DNA from: Saprospiraceae bacterium UBA3362
GTDB taxonomy: Bacteria > Bacteroidota > Bacteroidia > Chitinophagales > Saprospiraceae
DNA: 32,462 nucleotides
Direction: 5' to 3'
NCBI GenBank assembly: GCA_002360455.1
Contig: DEQQ01000033.1
Span: 1 to 32,462, forward strand
In this document: piece by piece, positions 7,783 to 15,471 of the stretch
How the letters are laid out: the number at the start of each line of letters is the position of its first letter
How positions within the stretch are numbered: position 1 is the stretch's first letter
Notes under the pieces: model-generated
Seen by the model: the letters and a program-made list of their open reading frames with translations, nothing else
Databases searched by the model: none
What the model was told of the DNA's origin: nothing
Position numbers and translations under genes: made by a program

Positions 7783-8436
7783 ATGATTTCTCAACTCGTT
7801 GCCTTGATAAAAAAAGATCTTCTCATAGAATGGAGGCAGTGGGTTTCGTTGGCCGCATTGATTTTATTTTTATTTGGCATATCCTATCTTATTTATTTTT
7901 TTTCTGGCAATATTCATCCTCATCAATGGTTGTTGATGTATTGGATTGTTTTTTTGTTTTTAGGATTATTTATGAGCCAGGGGAGTTTTGAATCTTCAGG
8001 ACTGCACAGAAAATATTATGTATCGCAATTGTGTTCTCCGGAATTGATTTTTGCATCGAAAGTCATTTACCAAACGCTGAGTATGATGATTTTTGGGAAT
8101 CTGCTGTATTGGGTTTTTCAAATGTTATTGCCTCAACAACAAATGAATTATGGATTATTGATGCCGGTGTTATTTTTATGTTCGTTGGGATTTGCATTGT
8201 CTATGAGTTTCTGTAGCTTTTTGGCGCAGTATGCTCAATCGGCTCAGATCTTAATGTTAATTTTGTCTATACCCATAGTGTTTCCGGTATTGGGAATGTC
8301 TTTTGCTGCCAGTGTTCAGATCATGGAAGGAAAAGGCTATGAGGCGATACGATATAGTCTGATGATATTAATAGCTATCAATTGTTTTGCAGCGGCCTTA
8401 TTGAGTTTTGTTATTCCTTTGAGCTGGAAAAATTGA
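7783..8436 (+). CDS. ccmB: CcmB-like haem exporter permease
   Basis: The 217-residue protein has about six hydrophobic helices. Its start, with a cytosolic helix KKDLLIEWRQW (residues 10-20) leading into the first membrane span, is the hallmark of CcmB, the permease of the CcmABCD complex that takes part in cytochrome c maturation at the inner membrane. Length fits (about 215-225). The ATP-binding partner CcmA and the CcmC/haem-handling genes are not in this window. The start at 7783 is fixed by an in-frame TAG at 7759 and by the family start. A 110-codon frame overlapping it (7659-7991) is a shadow. It converges on the ferredoxin gene with 27 bases between stops. Confidence 0.82.
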   Translation: MISQLVALIKKDLLIEWRQWVSLAALILFLFGISYLIYFFSGNIHPHQWLLMYWIVFLFLGLFMSQGSFESSGLHRKYYVSQLCSPELIFASKVIYQTLSMMIFGNLLYWVFQMLLPQQQMNYGLLMPVLFLCSLGFALSMSFCSFLAQYAQSAQILMLILSIPIVFPVLGMSFAASVQIMEGKGYEAIRYSLMILIAINCFAAALLSFVIPLSWKN

Positions 8437-8463
8437 AGCCCATTGTTAGTCTCATCTTTTTAT

Positions 8464-8811
8464 TCAAAGATGCAATCTTTCTTTTCTTTCTAAGAGGGTC
8501 TCGTTGGATTCTCTTCTGTCCGGATCGGGTAAGCAACAGTCTACAGGGCACACTGCAGCGCATTGAGGTTCGTCATGAAATCCAACACATTCTGTACATT
8601 TGTCCGGAACGATAAAGTAATAGTCTGAGCTTATGGGATGTTGTTTGGTTTTGACATCAACAACTGTTCCGTCTTCCAATGTGTATTGTCCGGTAAGAGT
8701 ATTCCCTTCTGCTATTGTCCACTCAATTCCTCCTTCATAAATTGCATTATTTGGACATTCCGGCTCACAAGCTCCGCAGTTAATACAATCATCGGTAATA
8801 TAAATCGCCAT
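8464..8811 (-). CDS. 2[4Fe-4S] ferredoxin with inter-cluster insertion
   Basis: A 115-residue bacterial-type ferredoxin, a soluble electron carrier. The first cluster motif is Cys9-Cys12-Cys15-Cys19-Pro. The second is Cys72-Cys75-(8 residues)-Cys84-Cys88-Pro, the long-loop form seen in Allochromatium-type ferredoxins. About 45 residues (28-71) separate the motifs, against about 20 in the shortest ferredoxins; this insert contains TLEDGTVVDVK and is probably a beta hairpin. It lies 42 bases downstream of frr in the same direction, so the two may be co-transcribed. The redox partner cannot be told from context. Confidence 0.92.
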   Translation of the reverse strand: MAIYITDDCINCGACEPECPNNAIYEGGIEWTIAEGNTLTGQYTLEDGTVVDVKTKQHPISSDYYFIVPDKCTECVGFHDEPQCAAVCPVDCCLPDPDRRESNETLLERKERLHL

Positions 8812-8853
8812 AACTTAATTGAATTTTTGGGTAATCGGAATATAACACTTCAA

Positions 8854-9417
8854 TTACACCGTCATGATTTCTTTTTCTTTTGCTTCCAAAACCTTATCCA
8901 CTTTAGCAATAGTATCATTGACTAAATTTTGGATTTCGGTTTCTTTTCTTTTAGCCATGTCTTCGGCCAAACCGTTTTTTTGTTCTTTTTTTATTGTATC
9001 CAAAACTTTATGCCTTGAAGAACGGATACTGACTTTTGCTTCCTCGCCGTAATGTTTGGCGGTTTTGACATATTCTTTTCTTCTGTCTTCGGTGAGAGGA
9101 GGAATGGTGAGTCGGATCACTTCACCGTCGTTTTGTGGAGTGAGGCCAAGGTTGGATTCGAAGATTGCTTTTTCGATTTCTTGGATTAGCTTTTTTTCCC
9201 AAGGGGAAATGATGATGGTCCGAGAATCCCCCAAGCTCAAATTGGCAACCTGATTGATAGGGACTGGAGAGCCATAATAATTTACCATCACACCTTCTAT
9301 GATGTTGGTTGATGCTTTTCCGGTTCTTACCTTAGACAATTCTTTATGAAGATGATCTAAAGCCTTGTCAAATTCTTCTTTTGCTTTTTTAAAACTTTGC
9401 TCTACTTCTTGAGACAT
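8854..9417 (-). CDS. frr: ribosome recycling factor
   Basis: The 187-residue protein matches RRF, which with EF-G splits the post-termination ribosome. The three-helix domain starts with FKKAKEEFDKALDHLHKELSKVRTGKAS (about 9-36), followed by the domain II beta segment NYYGSPVPINQVANLSLGDSRTIIISPWEK, then LTIPPLTEDRRKEYVK and the long C-terminal helix. Length is as expected (about 185). It follows the zinc peptidase gene by 54 bases and precedes the ferredoxin. In many bacteria it is next to pyrH, which is not seen here. Confidence 0.96.
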   Translation of the reverse strand: MSQEVEQSFKKAKEEFDKALDHLHKELSKVRTGKASTNIIEGVMVNYYGSPVPINQVANLSLGDSRTIIISPWEKKLIQEIEKAIFESNLGLTPQNDGEVIRLTIPPLTEDRRKEYVKTAKHYGEEAKVSIRSSRHKVLDTIKKEQKNGLAEDMAKRKETEIQNLVNDTIAKVDKVLEAKEKEIMTV

Positions 9418-9471
9418 ACTATTGTTTTTTATTGTAAGCTAAAACTGAGTTTTTCCCTTGATTTTAAAACC

Positions 9472-10170
9472 CTAATCACGCGATGATCCCATGTAACGCA
9501 AGATCAAAAAGATCAACATGACCAATGAAGAAAGCGCTGCAGATACGTAGGTCATTGCTGCCCACTTCAAAGCATCTTTTGCTCCCTCATATTCTTCACC
9601 TCTTGCGGATCCCGATTGATCCAACCAAGCTAAAGCTCTATTGCTGGCATCGAACTCCACCGGCAAAGTGATGATACTAAATGCTGTGGTAATGATAAAA
9701 GCTATAATCGTGATCAACATCAAGCTTGGAAATGTATTGGCCATCATAAAGGCAAACATCAATAAAAATTGCTGTGCCATAGACGCTACTTTGACTATAG
9801 GAACAATTTTGGAGCGCAGGGTAAGCATAGAATATGCGGTGTCATGTTGAACAGCGTGACCACATTCATGAGCTGCTACGGCGGCTGCCGCAACACTGCG
9901 TCCTTGATATACGTCAGGACTTAAGTTGACCGTTTTGTCTGTAGGGTTGTAGTGGTCGGACAGGAATCCATCCGCCGGCAATACTCTAACATCATGAATG
10001 TTGTAATGTCGAAGCATTTGCTCAGCAATTTCTTTTCCACTCATACCGTTTCGCAGCCCAACCTGTGAGTATTGTTTGAATTTAGATTGCAATCTGTTGC
10101 TGATAAACATACCAATCAATGACATCACCATGGTAATGCCATAATAGATCATATAATCCGGATTGTACAT
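9472..10170 (-). CDS. membrane zinc metallopeptidase (YugP family)
   Basis: A 232-residue protein of the YugP/zinc-dependent peptidase family (DUF-type, about 225-235 residues). Its membrane topology is a hydrophobic N-terminal helix (about 7-25), a cytosolic or periplasmic domain with the metal-binding HECGH motif at residues 101-105, and three hydrophobic segments in the rest (about 125-160, 205-226). The cellular substrate of this family is not established; a housekeeping membrane-proteolysis role is assumed. PVEFDASNRALAWLD (about 172-186) is a conserved block of the family. It lies between serS and frr on the same strand with 128 and 54 bases to its neighbours, so a shared transcript is possible. 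Confidence 0.87.
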   Translation of the reverse strand: MYNPDYMIYYGITMVMSLIGMFISNRLQSKFKQYSQVGLRNGMSGKEIAEQMLRHYNIHDVRVLPADGFLSDHYNPTDKTVNLSPDVYQGRSVAAAAVAAHECGHAVQHDTAYSMLTLRSKIVPIVKVASMAQQFLLMFAFMMANTFPSLMLITIIAFIITTAFSIITLPVEFDASNRALAWLDQSGSARGEEYEGAKDALKWAAMTYVSAALSSLVMLIFLILRYMGSSRD

Positions 10171-10298
10171 TGTATATTAAGTTTGTTTTTTATGTCAATA
10201 AATACATCTTAAAAAAGAAGTCCATTTATACTGGTCAGGTTTTTAAGATCTGTTTTTTCGCTTATATAATTCTTATTTGCTTCGAAAAGTTTATTTTT

Positions 10299-11579
10299 TT
10301 AGTTAATTTTCTCAAAACATGTGTAAGGAATCAAGGCTTGTGGAATTCTGATGCCATCTTCTGTCTGATGATTTTCTAATATAGAGGCAACAATACGAGC
10401 TAAAGCCAATGCAGAGCCATTCAAAGTATGAGGATGTATGGATTCACCTTTTTCATTTTTGAATCTAAGCTTCATTCTATGAGATTGAAAAGTTTCAAAA
10501 TTGGAAACCGAACTTACCTCCAGCCATCTTTCCTGAGCTGCACTCCATACCTCAAAATCATAGGTAAGTGCTGAAGCAAAGCCCATATCTCCTCCGCATA
10601 ATCTCAATATCCTGTAAGGCAGCTCCAATTTTTCAAGAAGAGACTTTACATGTTCCAACATCTCATCAAGAGCCGCATAAGATTTGTCCGGATGTTCGAT
10701 CCGAACGATTTCAATTTTGTCGAACTGATGAACTCTGTTAAGACCTTTCACATGAGCGCCATAAGATCCTGCTTCACGTCTGAAACAAGGAGTATAACCG
10801 CATAATTTGGCGCCTAACTGATCCTCTTTTAATATGACGTCGCGATAAATATTGGTCACCGGAACTTCTGCTGTTGGAATAAGATACAGGTCATCTTTCT
10901 CTGCATAATACATCTGGCCTTCTTTGTCGGGCAATTGGCCTGTTCCGCGGGCAGAGTCTTCATTGACAAGCAGAGGCGGAATAATTTCTTCATAGCCTGC
11001 CTTTACAGCTTCGTCCAAAAAGAAATTGATCAGAGCCCGTTGTAATCTGGCTCCTTTGTTTCGATAAAGAATGAATCCGGAACCTGTTATTTTGACACCA
11101 AGTTCCATGTCGAATAGTTTGTATTTTTTGGCCAGTTCCCAATGAGGCAGTGCATTCTCAGCTAAAACTGGTAAAGGTCTTGAACTGCTAAAGTAAACTT
11201 CATTGTCTTCTGCTGTTTTGCCATGTGGCACAACGGTATTGGGCACATTGGGCAATTGGAGTTGTAATTCATTGATTTGAGCCATGGTTTGCTCTAATAG
11301 CAACTCGAGCTGTTTTGATTTTTCTTTTAGATCAGCAACTGCTGTTTTTTTTGCATTAGCTTCTTGAGCGTTACCGGACTTGAACAATTCTCCGATTTCT
11401 TTGGCTAAATGATTGGATTGACTTAAAATTTGGTCAAGCTCTGCCTGCGTTTTTTTTCTTTCGGTATCCAAATGTAAGATTTGATCTACCAAATCGATTT
11501 GTTCTTGTTTTAAGTTTCTTTTTTGATATCCCTTGAGAACCCTTTCTTTTTCGGTTCTAAAAATTTTTAGCTCTACCAT
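10299..11579 (-). CDS. serS: serine-tRNA ligase
   Basis: A 426-residue class II aminoacyl-tRNA synthetase that charges tRNA-Ser. Residues 1-110 form the long antiparallel coiled coil that grips the tRNA variable arm. The catalytic core follows, with TAEVP (236-240), motif 2 FRREAGSYG (266-274), the ETFQSHRMKLRFK block (about 362-374) and motif 3 NGSALALARIVASILEN (387-403), all intact. Length is normal. It is divergent from rho with 237 bases between starts. A -7-like TAAAATTG (minus strand, 11601-11594) lies about 15 bases before its ATG. Confidence 0.97.
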   Translation of the reverse strand: MVELKIFRTEKERVLKGYQKRNLKQEQIDLVDQILHLDTERKKTQAELDQILSQSNHLAKEIGELFKSGNAQEANAKKTAVADLKEKSKQLELLLEQTMAQINELQLQLPNVPNTVVPHGKTAEDNEVYFSSSRPLPVLAENALPHWELAKKYKLFDMELGVKITGSGFILYRNKGARLQRALINFFLDEAVKAGYEEIIPPLLVNEDSARGTGQLPDKEGQMYYAEKDDLYLIPTAEVPVTNIYRDVILKEDQLGAKLCGYTPCFRREAGSYGAHVKGLNRVHQFDKIEIVRIEHPDKSYAALDEMLEHVKSLLEKLELPYRILRLCGGDMGFASALTYDFEVWSAAQERWLEVSSVSNFETFQSHRMKLRFKNEKGESIHPHTLNGSALALARIVASILENHQTEDGIRIPQALIPYTCFEKIN

Positions 11580-11816
11580 TTGATTATTTTCGGCAATTTT
11601 ACAGCATTATACTCATTTTTTTTAAAAAAAACTTGACATATTAGAAAAAACAGTATCTTTGCATAGCGGAATGAGATCAAATCCAATACTTTTGACCCTG
11701 CTATTCCGATTCCAACGTTTTTATTTTTTTCATTTTAGTTTTTCCAAATTATTTTTTAGATCCTTTTTTTAGTTTTTCTAAAAATCAATATTAAACACAT
11801 TATTTAAAATTTTTAT
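11580..11816 (+). promoter_or_regulatory. serS-rho divergent region with T-rich rho leader
   Basis: The rho promoter is at 11633-11661, so the rho leader runs about 150 bases. It starts with a possible hairpin, CGGAAT (11667-11672) with ATTCCG (11703-11708). It then becomes extremely T-rich and nearly free of strong structure from about 11718 to 11780. Rho autoregulates by termination in its own leader in E. coli; a U-rich leader would fit such control here, but this is inference. Confidence 0.45.
11633..11661 (+). promoter_or_regulatory. promoter of rho
   Basis: TTGACA begins at 11633 and TATCTTTG lies at 11654-11661, separated by 18 bases from TTG. It is one of the best matches in the window to the Bacteroidota -33/-7 consensus. 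Confidence 0.65.
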
Positions 11817-13664
11817 ATGTACGATATTTTGCAGCTCAATGAGATGCTTGTGCCTGAATTAAGAGATGTAGCTGAGAGATTGGGAGTTGACAATTTCAAA
11901 AAGTTATCCAAACAAGATTTAGTTTATAAAATATTAGATCAGCAAGCTTTAAAAGGCAGTGCAGGATCTAAATCGAATTCTGAAGTATCCGATGAATCGG
12001 CTCAATACGATATTTTGGAAGACGAAAACAACTTGCGCAACAGAAGAAAACGGGTATTGAAATCTCCTCAGAAAGTGGGAGGAAGTCATGTGACCAAAAA
12101 TCAAACTGCCGAAACAGTTCCATCCGAAAAAGAAGATTCGCCGGAAGAGACTGAAGTAAGCAAAACGGAAGTTAAAGATAAGAAAATCAAACTGGTAAAG
12201 CATACAAAGGGCAAAACTAAGCCTGAACCTGAACAAGAGCCGGTAGCAGAGATGGAGGAAGAAAAAAAGGAGACATCTGAGTCAAATACTGAAGAGACAG
12301 CACAAGAACAAGCTAACAATGAAGGACAGGGCCAAAATCGAAATTACCATAAAGAGAATAATTATCAAAAAAGAAATTTCAGGGATAAGCAAAATCAAGC
12401 TTATGATAAAAGAAATTTTCACAAACAACGATATACCAATATTGAACCTGTGAATGATCTTACAGGGCCTGCCGCAGAAAAAAATAACGAAGATTCTTCC
12501 GAAATGGAAGAAATGAAGCCTGTTGAGCCTTTATTCAATGTAGATCTTGAAGGTGTTGTTGAAGGATTGGGTGTGTTGGAAATGATGCCTGATGGATATG
12601 GTTTTTTAAGATCTGGAGATTATAATTATTTAAGCTCGCCGGATGATGTATATGTATCCCCATCTCAAATCAAATTGTTCGGACTTAAGACCGGAGATAC
12701 AGTTCAAGGAGCGGTAAGACCCCCAAAAGAAGGTGAAAAATACTTTGCATTATTGAGAGTTTCGAGAATCAATGGTTTGGAGCCAAGCGTTATACGAGAT
12801 CGAATCCCGTTCGACTTTTTGACTCCATTATTTCCCAATGAAAAATTCAATTTAATCAATAGGACAGGTAAAGATTACGGAAACCGGATGATCGACTTGT
12901 TTACACCAATAGGCAAAGGACAAAGAGGATTGATCGTTGCCCAACCTAAAACAGGAAAGACCTTCTTGCTCAAAGATATTGCCAATGCAATCTCGGCCAA
13001 TCATCCAGAATGTTATCTGATCATCTTGCTTGTGGACGAACGTCCGGAAGAGGTCACAGATATGAAAAGGTCTGTTAATGCTGAGGTAATCTCCTCCACT
13101 TTTGATGAACCTGCAGACAACCATGTTAGGGTAGCCAATATTGTCCTGGAGAAGGCAAAGCGACTCGTAGAATGTGGACATGATGTGGTCATTTTATTGG
13201 ATTCTATCACAAGGTTGGCAAGAGCTTATAATACTGTTGCTCCGTCTTCCGGTAAGGTATTGTCCGGAGGTGTGGAGGCTAATGCATTACAAAAGCCAAA
13301 GAAATTTTTTGGTGCAGCGCGAAAAATCGAAAATGGCGGTTCACTTACAATCTTGGCAACGGCATTGATCGATACAGGCTCCAAAATGGACGGGGTTATC
13401 TTCGAAGAATTCAAAGGAACAGGAAATATGGAGTTGCAGTTGGATAGAACATTGGCCAACAAGAGATTGTACCCATCTATTGATCTTACCAAGTCCAGTA
13501 CAAGAAGAGAAGATCTTCTTTTGGACGACGGTATTATTCAAAAGATGTTCGTACTCAGAAATCATCTTGCAGATATGAAGCCGGAGGAAGCAGTCGAATT
13601 TATCAAAAAACACATGATAGGAACGTCTACCAACGAAGAATTTTTGATATCTATGAACAGCTAA
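11817..13664 (+). CDS. rho: transcription termination factor Rho with long disordered insertion
   Basis: The 615-residue protein is the hexameric RNA helicase that ends transcription. Domains: Rho_N helix bundle (about 1-45); a highly charged, glutamate/lysine/asparagine-rich low-complexity insertion (about 46-235); the cold-shock RNA-binding domain with DGYGFLRSGDYNYL (about 250-320); and the ATPase with Walker A PKTGKT containing Lys381, the Walker B-like VVILLDSITRLARAYN and the Q-loop/R-loop region. E. coli Rho is 419 residues, so nearly all the excess is the insertion. Comparable insertions are typical of Bacteroidota, and in Bacteroides such a disordered region has been linked to Rho condensate formation. 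It has its own promoter and a 150-base leader. Confidence 0.97.
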   Translation: MYDILQLNEMLVPELRDVAERLGVDNFKKLSKQDLVYKILDQQALKGSAGSKSNSEVSDESAQYDILEDENNLRNRRKRVLKSPQKVGGSHVTKNQTAETVPSEKEDSPEETEVSKTEVKDKKIKLVKHTKGKTKPEPEQEPVAEMEEEKKETSESNTEETAQEQANNEGQGQNRNYHKENNYQKRNFRDKQNQAYDKRNFHKQRYTNIEPVNDLTGPAAEKNNEDSSEMEEMKPVEPLFNVDLEGVVEGLGVLEMMPDGYGFLRSGDYNYLSSPDDVYVSPSQIKLFGLKTGDTVQGAVRPPKEGEKYFALLRVSRINGLEPSVIRDRIPFDFLTPLFPNEKFNLINRTGKDYGNRMIDLFTPIGKGQRGLIVAQPKTGKTFLLKDIANAISANHPECYLIILLVDERPEEVTDMKRSVNAEVISSTFDEPADNHVRVANIVLEKAKRLVECGHDVVILLDSITRLARAYNTVAPSSGKVLSGGVEANALQKPKKFFGAARKIENGGSLTILATALIDTGSKMDGVIFEEFKGTGNMELQLDRTLANKRLYPSIDLTKSSTRREDLLLDDGIIQKMFVLRNHLADMKPEEAVEFIKKHMIGTSTNEEFLISMNS

Positions 13665-13730
13665 AAGCGGGAACTAAACAATATTTTGTAAAATAGTGTC
13701 TAAAATTCAATACAATATATATAAAAACAG

Positions 13731-13738
13731 TATCTTTG
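13731..13738 (+). promoter_or_regulatory. -7 box for rpmH-rnpA
   Basis: TATCTTTG followed by GCGC; the leader to the rpmH ATG would be about 107 bases. No -33 TTG at the usual distance. Confidence 0.5.
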
Positions 13739-13851
13739 CGCTCCTGAATTGAATTGATAAAATTGAAAAAAGAATAAAAAAGATTAGTTTCTGAAAAATT
13801 CAGAATATCTGATCAAAAAATATTAAACAGTCAGTAAAAAATTTTTAAGTA

Positions 13852-14007
13852 ATGAAACGTACATTTCAGCCTTCAAGAAGAAAAAGAGCGAATAAGCATG
13901 GATTTCGTTCACGTATGAAGAGCAAAAATGGTCGTCGTGTGCTTGCAGCAAGACGCGCTCGCGGACGTCACAAGCTCACTGTGTCTGATGAGACAAGATT
14001 GAAATAA
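13852..14007 (+). CDS. rpmH: 50S ribosomal protein L34
   Basis: A 51-codon gene between rho and rnpA. The product starts MKRTFQPSRRKRANKHGFRS and continues with RMKSKNGRRVLAARRARGR, the nearly invariant bL34 sequence, a small basic protein of the large subunit. The short acidic tail SDETRLK is slightly longer than the 44-46 residues of many L34 proteins. It is followed after 17 bases by rnpA, the classic rpmH-rnpA pair that links ribosome and RNase P production, so both should be co-transcribed from the box at 13731. Confidence 0.97.
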   Translation: MKRTFQPSRRKRANKHGFRSRMKSKNGRRVLAARRARGRHKLTVSDETRLK

Positions 14008-14024
14008 ACTAAAACTCAATCTTA

Positions 14025-14408
14025 ATGACTGCCGAAAAAGTTGATTTTCGGTTTGGGAAAGCATATCAATTAAGTTCGCAAAAAGTAATAGACCAGATCT
14101 TTACCCAGGGTCGGTCAAAAGTATTTCACCCCTTTTTATTTAAATGGATTTCTGTTTCTGATGAGATGGAGACCATGCAGATTTTGTTTTCAGTATCCAA
14201 AAAGAAATTTAAACATGCTGTCCAGCGAAATAGGGTCAAAAGGCTGATGCGGGAATCTTTTAGGCTGGAATTTGGAGCATACAAAATGCTGAGTTTTCCT
14301 AAGAGTAAAATTTGTTGTGTGTATTTGGCATCAGAGATTCAAAATCTGGAACAGATGCGGAGGCAGATGAGAAGCTTCTTACTCTATATCAGTAAAACTG
14401 AAAGATAA
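14025..14408 (+). CDS. rnpA: ribonuclease P protein component
   Basis: A 127-residue basic protein, the protein subunit that helps the catalytic RNA remove 5' leaders from tRNA precursors. The family signature is clear: the RNR-like helix AVQRNRVKRLMRESFRLEFG (about residues 65-84), preceded by the beta-strand ILFSVSKKKFKH. Length and position directly after rpmH fit. The usual followers (yidD, yidC) are absent; instead the gene faces mqnD across an AT-rich gap. The rnpB RNA itself was not found in the window. Confidence 0.92.
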   Translation: MTAEKVDFRFGKAYQLSSQKVIDQIFTQGRSKVFHPFLFKWISVSDEMETMQILFSVSKKKFKHAVQRNRVKRLMRESFRLEFGAYKMLSFPKSKICCVYLASEIQNLEQMRRQMRSFLLYISKTER

Positions 14409-14463
14409 CTTTATTTCTATCCATTATTCATTTGGCTTCCGGGTATTTGAGTTGAGGTCTATT

Positions 14464-14496
14464 TAAAAAAAAAATGCCCGTGACTTTTCACAGGCA
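14464..14496 (-). terminator. intrinsic terminator reading on the minus strand (mqnD side)
   Basis: TGCC-C-GTG (14475-14482) pairs with CAC-A-GGCA (14489-14496), with one internal mismatch and a 6-base loop. On the minus strand it is followed directly by about ten T residues (the A run at 14465-14474). It lies about 140 bases after the mqnD stop. It may also block rnpA transcripts. Confidence 0.55.
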
Positions 14497-14497
14497 A

Positions 14498-14640
14498 AAA
14501 CGAATTTTACATTTAATAACCAAAACTTACACAGTACAAGTATATTAAATATTATTTATATTTGTAATATGTATTGTATTATTTTTTAATAAATTAAATA
14601 CAATAAAATATATTAATATATAATATATTGAATATTAATA
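14498..14640. repeat. extremely AT-rich palindromic stretch
   Basis: From about 14540 to 14640 almost every base is A or T. TATTGTATT (14572-14580) and AATACAATA (14597-14605) form a 9-bp inverted repeat, and several shorter TATTAATA/ATATAT palindromes follow, running up to the mqnD stop. No DnaA box (TTATNCACA) is visible, so I do not call an origin. Confidence 0.5.
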
Positions 14641-15471
14641 AATAAAATCAGTCAAAGAAATTGAATTTGGACCATAAATTTCCTTAATGATGGCCATTAC
14701 TGCCTTTCTTCCCATCTCTGACATGCTAATAGAATAAGGGTTGACATAGAGTGAGATGTGTTGTTCTTGAACCGTTTGGCTCATTTCCTGGGCATGGCAA
14801 TGGATGAACTGTCTCAAAGCTTCCGGCTTCGTTTGAGCTTGTTGAATACTTTGTTGGATGAGAAAATTTACCTGTTTTTTATCCTCGATGGTAAACGATT
14901 TTTTGATCATTATGAGGCCTAAGGGAATAGCCTGACCGGATATGTGAACCCATTCTTGACCTAAGTCCTTAACCAAATGGAGGCCTCTTGTTTGATAAGT
15001 AAAGCGATTTTCGTGAATGATTACTCCGGCATCCGCTTCGTCGTTGAGCAGTAGGTCTTCAATCAAAGAAAAATGGACAAAACTTTTCTTTTTAGCTTGG
15101 CCTACAACAGCATTGAATAAGAAATGGGCGGTTGTTTTTTCTCCGGGCAATAAGACGTGTGCATGCTTTATATCTTTGGGTTCAAGTTTTTTTTTGCTAA
15201 TAAGCAATGGCCCGCAATCCAAGCCAAGAGCAGCACCCGAATCTAATATATCATACCGATCCAACAAACTGCCCGCATGGGCTGCCGATACCTTTATCAG
15301 GTCGATTTCCCCAATGGATGCCATATTGTTGAGTTCTTCGATGTCAAAGTATTCAACTTTTGAGAGTTTTATCCGTTCATTGCTAACTAAGCCCAAGATC
15401 CATGATCCAAAAATATAGGTGTCATTTGGACAGGGGGAGATTGCAAGACTAAGTTGTTTGTGTTGGATCAT
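14635..15471 (-). CDS. mqnD: 1,4-dihydroxy-6-naphthoate synthase (futalosine pathway)
   Basis: A 278-residue protein that converts cyclic dehypoxanthinyl futalosine to 1,4-dihydroxy-6-naphthoate in menaquinone synthesis. The start AISPCPNDTYIFGSW (about residues 9-23) is the family signature. KVSAAHAG (about 60-67) and the later GVIIHENRFTY follow the periplasmic-binding-protein-like fold. I take the ATG at 15471 (MIQHKQLSLAISP); a TTG three codons upstream is possible but weaker. The start codon shares the bases CATG with the divergent pseudouridine synthase gene. Other futalosine genes (mqnA, B, C) are not in the window. The cell therefore probably makes menaquinone by this route. Confidence 0.9.
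   Translation of the reverse strand: MIQHKQLSLAISPCPNDTYIFGSWILGLVSNERIKLSKVEYFDIEELNNMASIGEIDLIKVSAAHAGSLLDRYDILDSGAALGLDCGPLLISKKKLEPKDIKHAHVLLPGEKTTAHFLFNAVVGQAKKKSFVHFSLIEDLLLNDEADAGVIIHENRFTYQTRGLHLVKDLGQEWVHISGQAIPLGLIMIKKSFTIEDKKQVNFLIQQSIQQAQTKPEALRQFIHCHAQEMSQTVQEQHISLYVNPYSISMSEMGRKAVMAIIKEIYGPNSISLTDFIY

Noticed and set aside
7659..7991. 110-codon plus-strand frame before and across ccmB
   Set aside because: It overlaps ccmB in another frame and starts in the loop of a terminator hairpin; the CcmB frame has clear family sequence.
14409..14640. Replication origin near rpmH-rnpA
   Set aside because: The region is AT-rich, but no DnaA boxes, dnaA or dnaN are present; one AT block is not enough.
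15419..15469. GTG start 17 codons upstream for the pseudouridine synthase
   Set aside because: The extra residues have no family resemblance and lie antisense to the conserved start of mqnD; the ATG at 15470 gives the usual N-terminus.
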